Below are positions 1 through 7,140 of a stretch of DNA of 52,974 nucleotides, piece after piece (position 1 is the first letter of the stretch; each line of letters starts with the position of its first letter). Below the pieces are notes generated by a model that was not told where the DNA came from, did not search any database, and saw only the letters and a program-made list of their open reading frames with translations. Origin of the DNA: Acidobacteriota bacterium (lineage in GTDB: Bacteria > Acidobacteriota > Terriglobia > Bryobacterales > Bryobacteraceae). Both the position numbers and the translations under genes were made by a program. The stretch covers positions 1-52,974 of the forward strand of contig VFZU01000029.1 of assembly GCA_016870995.1 (NCBI GenBank), read 5' to 3'.

Positions 1-146
1 AAAGGATCTTTCAAGGAAGGAGAGATCAATTAAGAAGAAGCGGTGGAGTATGATCAGCGTATGGCGGTTTGCTGAGGCGTGCGGTTTTTTGAAAAACAGG
101 GTGTGACGTGGCAGGCTGTCCCCTTCTTTGTCCCCTTCTTCCCGGG
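1..146. other. Intergenic segment left of the IS element
   Basis: No credible gene is visible here. The one structured item is a perfect 12-bp tandem duplication at 117-140 (unit tgtccccttctt, which reads aagaaggggaca on the other strand). GGGGACA-containing short repeats of this kind are also found right of the rhodopsin cassette at 4683-4730. The left edge is cut by the window, so the neighbouring gene is unknown. Confidence 0.5.
117..140. repeat. Two 12-bp tandem repeats (GGGGACA type)
   Basis: Positions 117-128 and 129-140 are identical copies of tgtccccttctt. The core ggggaca on the minus strand recalls the units of the array at 4683-4730 on the far side of the rhodopsin cassette. Similar short arrays often sit next to REP-associated transposase relics; that link is inference here. 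Confidence 0.6.
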
Positions 147-1517
147 TACGCTCCGACCACATAGGTGACAAAACGTGCTAACCACATCGGGAACACTTTT
201 AGGGCAAGCTTCAAGAGCGATGCCCTGGAAAGAGACCGTAGCAATGGAAGAACGATTTCGATTGATCGAGCGCTGGAAGGAGAGCGAAGAGAGCATCTCC
301 GATCTTGCGAAGCGGTTTGGAGTGAGCCGCAAGACAGTATACAAGTGGCTCGAGCGCTATGAACAGGGTGGCATTGAAGACTTGGCGGATCGCTCAAGGA
401 GGCCACTGGTACAAGCTGGGCGGACGCCGGGAGAGTTGGAGCAATGGATCGTGAATTTGCGCCAAACGCATCCAACGTGGGGGCCGAAGAAGCTGAAGCG
501 ATTCCTGGAAAGGCACCAACCGGAGCTTGCCTGGCCGGCTGAGAGCACCGTGGCGCTGATTCTGGATCGCAATGGGCTGACAACGAAGAAGAAGAGGCGC
601 CGCAGAGCCACGCCATCGCAGCAGCCTTTGGCGCAGGCCAAGGAGCCAAACGACATCTGGTCGATTGACTTCAAAGGGTGGTTTTGTTGCGGGGATGGCA
701 CTCGATGCGATCCGCTCACGGTGAGCGACGCTGCGTCGAGATTTCTGTTGTGCTGCCATGCGATGGAGAGAACCACCACGCCATTTGTGATGGCCAAGTT
801 AAGCAAGGTGTTTCGGGAGTATGGCATACCCGCCCGGATGCGAAGCGACAATGGAACGCCATTCGCTTCCACCGGATTCGGTGGTCTAAGCAAGCTGAGT
901 GTATGGTGGATCCGGCTCGGTATCCTGCCTGAGCGCCTTGAACCAGGAGAGCCCCAACAGAATGGCCGCCACGAGCGGATGCATCGCACGATGAAGCAAG
1001 AAACGGCCAACCCGGCGGCTGAGGATAGACAGAAACAACAGAAGCGCTTTGACGAGTTCAAGAGGGTTTACAACTTCGAGCGCCCCCACGAGGCATTGAG
1101 CGGAGATTGTCCGGCCGACCACTACACGGCATCGTTGAAGCCATTTCCAGAGAGGCTATTGGAGCTTGAGCATCCCAGTGGCTTTGAGATGCGCAAGGCC
1201 GATGAAAGCGGCAAGTTTCGTTGGAAACAGGCGCGGTGCAGGCTCGGAGAGGCACTGGCGCATGAGGTGGTTGGAATAGAAGCAGTCGACGATGGAATGC
1301 AGAGAATCTGGTTCGGTCCCGTCTGGCTCGGGCTGCTCGATGAACGCAAGGGCTACCGGCAGGCCGCGACGAAGGAAACGAGCAGTTGGCCGCCTCTGCA
1401 GTCGCCCTTCGGGCTCCCTCCGAGGCGGCCAACTGCTAAAAAGGAAGGGGAAGACAAATCTGAGAATGTGTAACCCATGTGCTTAGAAACTTTTGTTACC
1501 CATGTGCCGGAGTGTTC
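147..1517 (+). mobile_element. IS481-family insertion sequence with inverted ends
   Basis: The element is bounded by imperfect inverted repeats. The left block 158-187 and the right block 1477-1506 match as reverse complements at about 24 of 30 positions. The match continues outward through CTCCG (left 151-155, right complement 1507-1512) with a one-base offset. Each 30-base block begins and ends with CACAT or its complement, so each end carries an internal duplication. A single transposase gene fills the interior. The exact tips and any target duplication could not be fixed. The right end lies about 125 bp before the rhodopsin start codon. Confidence 0.75.
220..1473 (+). CDS. IS481-family DDE transposase
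   Basis: This protein catalyses cut-and-paste or copy transposition of the surrounding element. From the ATG at 220 it has about 417 residues. An N-terminal helix-turn-helix (SDLAKRFGVSRKTVYKWLERY) is followed by a basic linker (KKKRRRR) and an RNase H-like integrase core. The first acidic residue lies in IWSIDFKG, the second in RSDNGTPF and the glutamate in HERMHR, giving a complete DDE triad. The C-terminal part carries the usual IS481 RPHEAL motif. The frame is open 45 bases further upstream to a TTG at 175, but the ATG fits the HTH start better. The gene is full length with no lesion, so the element may still be active. Confidence 0.9.
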   Translation: MPWKETVAMEERFRLIERWKESEESISDLAKRFGVSRKTVYKWLERYEQGGIEDLADRSRRPLVQAGRTPGELEQWIVNLRQTHPTWGPKKLKRFLERHQPELAWPAESTVALILDRNGLTTKKKRRRRATPSQQPLAQAKEPNDIWSIDFKGWFCCGDGTRCDPLTVSDAASRFLLCCHAMERTTTPFVMAKLSKVFREYGIPARMRSDNGTPFASTGFGGLSKLSVWWIRLGILPERLEPGEPQQNGRHERMHRTMKQETANPAAEDRQKQQKRFDEFKRVYNFERPHEALSGDCPADHYTASLKPFPERLLELEHPSGFEMRKADESGKFRWKQARCRLGEALAHEVVGIEAVDDGMQRIWFGPVWLGLLDERKGYRQAATKETSSWPPLQSPFGLPPRRPTAKKEGEDKSENV

Positions 1518-1631
1518 ACACATGCCACACATCCCCAGGCTGTCCACATCCCCATCCCGAAATTTTGACGAAGTCTAGAAAAAATTGCATCTGGGTTTAC
1601 CAGAGACCATCTATGCTACTGCAAAGTCCTT

Positions 1632-1637
1632 AGGAGG
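1632..1637 (+). promoter_or_regulatory. Shine-Dalgarno site fixing the rhodopsin start
   Basis: A perfect AGGAGG lies 4 bases before the ATG at 1642. It selects this ATG over an upstream in-frame start at 1585, which would add 19 residues that do not resemble an opsin N-terminus. Confidence 0.75.
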
Positions 1638-1641
1638 TTGT

Positions 1642-2439
1642 ATGTTACAATCCGTCTCTCTCTCTCAATACGACTTGGTGTACAACGCCTTTTCGTTCAC
1701 TATTGCGGTGATGGGAGCAGCTACTGCATTTTTGTTTTTGAATCGCAGCCAGGTTGCTCCAGTCTACCGCACGGCAATTTCAATTTCCGGCTTGGTAACG
1801 TTCATCGCGATGTATCATTACATCCGCATCGCGGCGTCCTGGACCGAATCGTTCATAGTCAAAAGTGGTCAGGTCACGCCCAGTGGTGTATTGTTCAATG
1901 ATGCTTACCGTTACGTTGACTGGCTCCTTACCGTACCGCTGCTCTTGATTGAGCTGATTTTGGTCATGAAGTTGTCCCGATCAGAAACAGTCGCCAAGGC
2001 CACCAAACTCGGTACACTTGCGGCCTTGATGGTCATCATGGGCTACCCGGGAGAAATCTCGACCGATAGTGGCACCCGTTGGCTTTGGTGGTCTTTGTCT
2101 ATGATTCCCTTCCTGGTAATCGTGTATGACCTCTTCTTCGGCTTGAAGAATTCCATTGATTCTCAGCCGGAATCCGCACGCGGGCTGGTCAGCTCCGCTC
2201 GCTACGTGACGGTTGTGTCGTGGTTGTTCTACCCGATTGTGTTCACGCTGCCGATGCTCGGCTTCGCGGGCGGCGAGGCGACAACCGCCGTGCAGGTTGG
2301 CTACACGATCGCTGACATCGTCTCCAAAGCAGGCTTCGGCATATTGATCTACATGATTGCTGTACGTAAATCAGAATCAGAAGCGGAACACGCTCAGTCA
2401 GATGTGGTCGGATTATCACCCAAGCCAACTGCCGTCTAA
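1642..2439 (+). CDS. Light-driven proton pump, xanthorhodopsin-like
   Basis: This 265-residue, seven-helix type 1 rhodopsin binds retinal and should export protons across the inner membrane in light. Helix C holds RYVDWLLTVPLLLIE: R90, proton acceptor D93, T97 and donor E104 (a DTE pump motif). The residue at the proteorhodopsin tuning position, L101, predicts green absorption. H59 in helix B is placed to pair with D93, as in xanthorhodopsin. Helix G has D225 and the Schiff-base lysine K229 (ADIVSK). Helix E reads RWLWWSLS; W150 aligns with bacteriorhodopsin W138, where antenna-binding xanthorhodopsins have glycine, so a carotenoid antenna is unlikely. It is the first gene of a cassette with crtY and blh. 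Third codon positions look less G/C-rich than in flanking genes, which with the adjacent IS suggests transfer. An anion or sodium pump is excluded by the motif. Confidence 0.93.
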   Translation: MLQSVSLSQYDLVYNAFSFTIAVMGAATAFLFLNRSQVAPVYRTAISISGLVTFIAMYHYIRIAASWTESFIVKSGQVTPSGVLFNDAYRYVDWLLTVPLLLIELILVMKLSRSETVAKATKLGTLAALMVIMGYPGEISTDSGTRWLWWSLSMIPFLVIVYDLFFGLKNSIDSQPESARGLVSSARYVTVVSWLFYPIVFTLPMLGFAGGEATTAVQVGYTIADIVSKAGFGILIYMIAVRKSESEAEHAQSDVVGLSPKPTAV

Positions 2440-2454
2440 CAGGCGATTTGTTGA

Positions 2455-2482
2455 GAGCCGGCGTGTGGTTTACGACCGGCTC
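2455..2482 (+). terminator. Hairpin between rhodopsin and crtY (attenuator-like)
   Basis: GAGCCGG (2455-2461) pairs with CCGGCTC (2476-2482), and the stem is extended inward by CGT/ACG with one bulged base, leaving a loop of about 7. Only a short, mixed CTCCGTTT follows, so it is a poor intrinsic terminator. It could partly stop transcription or protect the 3' end of the rhodopsin message, keeping opsin mRNA above that of the biosynthetic enzymes. Function is inferred from structure and position only. Confidence 0.45.
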
Positions 2483-2508
2483 CTCCGTTTAAGCATGGAA
2501 AGGACCCC

Positions 2509-3705
2509 ATGAGCAACGATTATGACCTTGTCATCATCGGTGGCGGCTGTGCTGGCTTAAGTTTGGCTAGTCGGATAAGCGAACTTGGCAACTCCTCACC
2601 ACGAACGCTAGTCCTCGACAGCCGTTCCAACTACTCCAATGACCGGACTTGGTGCTTCTGGAATTTACCTTCCTCCCAAGCATCCCATTTAGCGCGGTAT
2701 CAATGGTCGAAGTTCCGTGTCGCCACTGAACACCAAGAGATCATCGTCAACTGCTCGGATTATGCCTATTGCGCGGTACCGGGCGATGATTTTTATCGGC
2801 ACTCATTGACCACCATCGGGAAGAACCCACAATTAACGATTCAGAGCGGCTGCCCGGTGTTAGGCTCCGTTCAGCGGGCGGGTGATAGGTGGGAGATTGA
2901 AACGCCGGAAACGATCTTTACAGCCAACAATGTCGTGGATACCCGCCCGGTAAAGGCCCCGCAAGTTGGCGGCGCAATACTGTGGCAGACCTTTATCGGG
3001 GCCGAAATCGAAGTCGATGCTGAGTTGTTTGCAGCCGGACAAGTGACTCTTATGGATTTTGAGCAAAGTCCGCTCGGTCGAATTGTGTTCACCTATGTTC
3101 TGCCATTTACCGCTAACCGCGCCCTAGTGGAGGTGACTGAGTTTTCGCCCACTCTTCTGCAGCCATCTCAGCTCCAAGACTTCCTGACGCTGGCAATTAA
3201 AGATATTACCCAGGGAGGCGAATACCGCTGTTTGCGCAACGAGTCCGGTGTTTTGCCTATGGGCCAGACCCCATTACCGCAATCACTTTCTCCCGGCCAT
3301 GCCGTTGGCTCGTCCTTCGTTAGGGCAGGGGTGGCCCATGGCGGGGCACGCCCTTGCACGGGCTATGCTTTCCAGCGCATACAGTGCTGGGCCACCCAAT
3401 GCGCAGTATCTCTTGTAGAGAAAGGCTACCCCGTCGCGCACCGCAAAGATGGTTATGCAATTGCTTTTCTCGATCACTTGTTCTTGCGCGTCTTGAAAGA
3501 CGAACCAAATCTCGGCCCAAATCTGTTCACTCAGCTATTCGGCTCCGCGCCTACTCCGTCGGTGCTGCGTTTTTTGGGAGATTGCGCCACGCCCGCCGAT
3601 ATTTTGCAGGTCATCAGTGCTCTCCCGCCCAGTCCTTTTATAAGGGCGCTGTTAGACCTTTGTCGAAGGCCTGGAGTCGCTTGGCGGGAATTACTCGCGT
3701 CATGA
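2509..3705 (+). CDS. crtY: Lycopene beta-cyclase
   Basis: The enzyme cyclises both ends of lycopene to give beta-carotene, the precursor of retinal. The 398-residue protein opens with a dinucleotide-binding fold (IIGGGCAGLSLA, residues 9-20), followed by the CrtY signature DRTWCFW at 45-51. Near the C-terminal third it has the ARPCTGYAFQRIQ stretch that matches the family's conserved R-x-TTGY block. Length is typical of CrtY. A GGAAAGGA ribosome site lies just before the ATG. Its stop codon overlaps the start of blh (ATGA), so the two are translationally coupled. Cyclase and dioxygenase next to a rhodopsin form the standard retinal module. Genes for lycopene synthesis itself are absent here, so lycopene must come from elsewhere in the genome. 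Confidence 0.92.
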   Translation: MSNDYDLVIIGGGCAGLSLASRISELGNSSPRTLVLDSRSNYSNDRTWCFWNLPSSQASHLARYQWSKFRVATEHQEIIVNCSDYAYCAVPGDDFYRHSLTTIGKNPQLTIQSGCPVLGSVQRAGDRWEIETPETIFTANNVVDTRPVKAPQVGGAILWQTFIGAEIEVDAELFAAGQVTLMDFEQSPLGRIVFTYVLPFTANRALVEVTEFSPTLLQPSQLQDFLTLAIKDITQGGEYRCLRNESGVLPMGQTPLPQSLSPGHAVGSSFVRAGVAHGGARPCTGYAFQRIQCWATQCAVSLVEKGYPVAHRKDGYAIAFLDHLFLRVLKDEPNLGPNLFTQLFGSAPTPSVLRFLGDCATPADILQVISALPPSPFIRALLDLCRRPGVAWRELLAS

Positions 3706-4682
3706 ATTTGTTGCGATTGCAGAGTTTTTCCTTCATCTCCATCGCTGCGGCAGCTTGCACGTATCATATGAGTTTTGGCCTTCCCCAGGGACAGACTAGC
3801 CTACTCGTTCTGATCCTGTGTATTGTCTTTCTGGGTATTCCCCACGGTGCCCTCGATACTCTTTATGGCGGCCAGCTCTTTGGGATTCACCGCCCCAGTA
3901 GGTGGCTGTTGTTCACTGCAGCCTACCTTCTTCCCGTGGGCTTCGTCTTGCTTTTGTGGCCGTTTTGGTCGCCATTCTTGCTAGCGCTGTTCTTGGTTGT
4001 CTCCACGTTGCATTTCTCTGGGGATCCGCAACCCAATTGTCCGCTTTGGTTGCGGATTCTCTATGGCGGCGTGCCCATCGTCTTTCCCACTCTGTTCCAT
4101 AGCGGTGAAGTGAAATTTCTGTTCACTTCACTCGTTGCGGAAGCCACTGCGACGGGCTTTGTGAATGTACTCAATTTCATGGTCTTGCCTTGGTTGGTTG
4201 CGTTTGCTTTTGGGGCCGTATGGTACGTGAGGCATCAGCGGCGCGCAGCGATAGAAATGATAGCGGCAGCAGCGCTTTGCTGTGTTGCCCCGCCCTTATT
4301 TGCCTTCACGGTGTTCTTTTGCTTCATGCACAGTGCTCGGCACATCCTTCGTAGTCTGGCGGCGGGTGAAGTGTCCCTTCCAGTCCTCCAGCAGAATGCC
4401 AAGAGGGCGTTGGTCGCCGCTGCAGCACCCATGTTTGGAACGCTGTTGATTTTAGGTTTCTACTGGCAAAATGTGGAAAGTGTAGCGCTTGAGCCGCGTC
4501 TCCTCCAAACCGTATTCGTTGCTCTTCCTGCCTTGACATTCCCGCATGTACTGCTTGTCGACTGCTTTTACCGCTGGGCGGGAAGGCCCCGGCTGGATAC
4601 CAGAAGCGAGCACCGGGGGAATCTGGTGGAATCGAATGCGACCGCACAACCCGGTGGCAATGCTAATGCCTACGAAATGTAG
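3702..4682 (+). CDS. blh: Brp/Blh-family beta-carotene 15,15'-dioxygenase
   Basis: This integral-membrane, iron-dependent enzyme cleaves beta-carotene into two retinal molecules for the opsin. The 326-residue protein has many hydrophobic helices and the family histidines: GIPHGALD (H48, D52), TLHFSG (H104), FMHSARH (H210, H214) and TFPHVLLVD (H282). The ATG at 3702 overlaps the crtY stop by 4 bases; the frame is open much further upstream, but that part lies inside crtY. The C-terminal 35 residues after the last helix are hydrophilic and not family-like. The stop codon directly abuts a 16-bp tandem array whose units begin gaaatg, and the gene's own last bases are gaaatgtag, so the repeat insertion may have set the present 3' end. 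Confidence 0.9.
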   Translation: MNLLRLQSFSFISIAAAACTYHMSFGLPQGQTSLLVLILCIVFLGIPHGALDTLYGGQLFGIHRPSRWLLFTAAYLLPVGFVLLLWPFWSPFLLALFLVVSTLHFSGDPQPNCPLWLRILYGGVPIVFPTLFHSGEVKFLFTSLVAEATATGFVNVLNFMVLPWLVAFAFGAVWYVRHQRRAAIEMIAAAALCCVAPPLFAFTVFFCFMHSARHILRSLAAGEVSLPVLQQNAKRALVAAAAPMFGTLLILGFYWQNVESVALEPRLLQTVFVALPALTFPHVLLVDCFYRWAGRPRLDTRSEHRGNLVESNATAQPGGNANAYEM

Positions 4683-4730
4683 GAAATGGGGACAGACTGA
4701 AATGGGGCCAGACTGAAATGGGGACAGACT
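4683..4730. repeat. Three 16-bp tandem repeats next to the blh stop
   Basis: Units lie at 4683-4698, 4699-4714 and 4715-4730. Units 1 and 3 are identical (gaaatggggacagact) and unit 2 differs at one base (a to c). The sequence after the last unit, gacccgtccc, can pair with GGGAC inside the unit (GGGAC...GTCCC), giving a REP-like partial palindrome. The array starts at the base after the blh stop and is followed 60 bases later by a REP-associated transposase remnant. Confidence 0.85.
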
Positions 4731-4790
4731 GACCCGTCCCAATGCAAAATCCGTGGAGGAATCTACCGAAAGCCGCACTGTGACAATGAA

Positions 4791-4970
4791 ATGCAAGACA
4801 AGCTCGCATCATTTATCCCGGCGTTGCGCACCACGTGACGCAATGCGGAACCAACCGGCAGAAGGTGTTTTACTCGCAGCGCGACCGTAAAGTTTATCTG
4901 GATTTGCTGAGGCACAACTCCGAATTATCGGGAGTGCGCATACTGGCTGACTGCTTGATGCTTGACCTTC
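4791..4970 (+). pseudogene. Remnant of REP-associated Y1 transposase (RAYT)
   Basis: Read from CGC at 4804, the frame gives RIIYPGVAHHVTQCG...NRQKVFYS and then RKVYLDLLRHNSELSGVRILADCLM, which matches the N-terminus of IS200-like Y1 (TnpA_REP) transposases. Two lesions are visible. One base is missing just after the ATG at 4791, because ATG-CA-AGA-CAA-GCT would read MPRQA with one added base. The similarity ends at CLM (about 4960), where PNHVH with the HUH metal histidines should follow. The catalytic motif and everything downstream are lost, so the gene is dead. Confidence 0.7.
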
Positions 4971-4971
4971 C

Positions 4972-5310
4972 CCGCGTGCTCTGCACACTCCAAAATCCGA
5001 AGTGCGGACGAAGAGAAGTAGAAAGAGTCTGAAGGCGGCGAAGTACATCTTGCCTTGCCCTTAATTCCGCGTACACTACTTTCTCGTTTTTCCTAGTTGA
5101 TTTAGCGACCATTCGATCTGTGCTGATGCGACTTCGAGGCGTCGAGTCAGTTTGAACGCCAAGGGTGCAGTAGGGGTGCATCGCGGGGGGTAGCGAATTT
5201 GGCCTAGCCTTGTGTTGATTGGGGCTTGGGCATAGCGAATTCGCTGATTGTTGCGGGGCGCTCCGAGAGAGTCGGCGGGGGATTTCTCGTCAACCCTTTG
5301 CTCCTGCCGG
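4972..5310. other. Intergenic stretch without a gene
   Basis: This region separates the mobile remnant from the 3' end of the TonB-dependent receptor. Short open frames exist on both strands, but none has a ribosome site or a family-like sequence. No hairpin or repeat stands out. Confidence 0.5.
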
Positions 5311-7140
5311 TCAGAAGACGAAGCGGAGGCCCATTTGCATGATGCGGGGGCCGGAGGTGGTGTCGATCTGGCCGGGGCGGACGGCTCCGATGTTGGAGCG
5401 CGGGTTGCCCAGGTTGGCGTGGTTGAAGGCATTGAACATCTCCCAACGGTATTGGAGTTCTTGGCGCTCAGTGAATCTGAAACCCTTGAAAAGCGCGAAG
5501 TCAAGATTGTAGCTGCCGGGGCCGATTAGGACATTTCGTCCGAAGTTTCCAAAGGTTCCTAAGGCCGGGATGGCGAAGGCGGCGGCGTCGAAATACGCAG
5601 CCATCTGTTCGTCGCGGGAGCGGCCCGAGGCCAGGTAAGGATTGCCAACCAGGTTGGCGCGTTGCGTGCCGGTGCCAGTTAGAGCACGATCACTGCCGGA
5701 GACCACGTTGACGGGAGTGCCCGTTTGAGAAGTGAAGATGCCGTTGGTTTGCCAGCCGCCGAGGATCCACTTGGCGATGCCGGTCTTGGGGCCGGGAAGG
5801 TCCCAGAGGAAGCTGGCGACGAAGCGCTGGCGGACATCGAAGTCCGAGAGCGCTTTGTCGGCGCCGATGTCGAAGGGGTTCTGGCCGTTGAAGCCGTCGA
5901 CTTCAAGAGAAGACATATCGAGGGAGCGACCGTAGGTGTAGCTGGCGAGGATGGTGTAGCCCTTGGAGAAGCGCTTGTTGAGAGTGAGTTGGAGCGAGTT
6001 GTAACTGGAGTTGATGATGCTCTGGTAATTGGTGATGCTTTGGAAGGCCGGGGCGTAGATGCGACGGGCGTTGATGTTGGCTGTGGTGGCGCCGGGGCCG
6101 AATCGTGCCGGGTTCTCTTCGACTCTCATCGGGAGCTTCGTGCCCTTGGATCCGATGTAGGCGGCGGTGACGGTGAATTCGGAGGCCAATTCCCGCTGGA
6201 CGTTGACGTTCCACTGCTGCAGGTAAGCGGTGGCGAGGTTCGGATCGATGGAAAGGCCGACAGTGACCGGCAGCAGGAAGCGGTAGGCGGCGCGTTCGGC
6301 CTGGGTGGCGGGCGGTGCGTAGGGGAAGGGATTCTGTTGGCCTCGGTAGGGATCTGACAGGCTGAAGGGCTGGTTGATGGTGGTTTGGAATGAAAAGGGT
6401 GGTGAGTTGACGAAGTGGCTGAGCTGGTGGAATCGCGGAGAGTCAAAGAAGATGCCGTAGCCCAGGCGGACACTGGTTTTGGTGGAGCCACCGGGACGCC
6501 AGGCCAGGCCGGCGCGCGGGGCGAGGTTGTTCCAATCGGTTCGCGTGCCGCCGCGCTGGACGCCGGCGTCGCCGACATAGAGCAGACCGGTGGGTCCGGT
6601 GGGGTAGACGGTGGATTTCTGGCCGGGCCGGAAAACGGTGAGTTCGTCGTTCTTGGCGTAGAAGGGGAGGTAGGGTTCCCAGCGCAGGCCGAGGCTGAAG
6701 TTCAGGTTGCTCGTTAGTTTGATGTCGTCCTGGACGAAGAGTGAGGGGGAACAGTTCGCGTTTTGGTTGATGCGTAGGGAGCCTTGCATGAAGTTGAAGG
6801 GACGGCCGAGGAGGAAGTCGGCGAATGGTTCGTTGGCGAAGCGGCCGTCGAAGTTGAATTGGGGGTCGATGCCGTTGCCGGTGACGCGGTCGGAGTAACT
6901 GTAGCGGATTTCGCCGCCGAATTTTAGCTGGTGGCGGCCACGGATCCAGGAGAGGTTGTAAGTTCCCTGGTAGGTTCGCCGGTCGATGGTGACGAGGTTG
7001 TCCTGGTTGAGGTTCCAGTAGCCGGTGCCCTGGCCGCGGTAATGGGGGACGAGAGTGAGGCCGCTCGATTCCGGCGCGCCGCGGCCGACGTTGATGCCGA
7101 GGTCCTTGTAAGAGACGCCCTCGCCCGAGCCGACCGGGAG
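5311..7140 (-). pseudogene. TonB-dependent receptor, C-terminal barrel part (after frameshift)
   Basis: This is the downstream part of the gene whose 5' part is at 7141-8498. The frame is open through about 610 codons. It starts with a segment running YKDLGINVG and HQLKFGGEIRYS, then FANEPFADFLLGRP and SLFVQDDIKLTSNLNFSLGLRWEPYLPF, all typical of the outer-membrane beta-barrel of Oar-like TonB-dependent receptors of acidobacteria. The protein ends MQMGLRFVF, with the C-terminal phenylalanine used for barrel insertion by the BAM complex. Restoring one base near 7140 would join both parts into one protein of about 1060 residues, a normal family length. The substrate is unknown; such receptors import oligosaccharides or other large nutrients. 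Confidence 0.85.

Noticed and set aside
1565-1593. TTGACG as a -35 box for rhodopsin
   Set aside because: No convincing -10 box is found at the right spacing (catctg at 17 bases), so it is not reported as a promoter.
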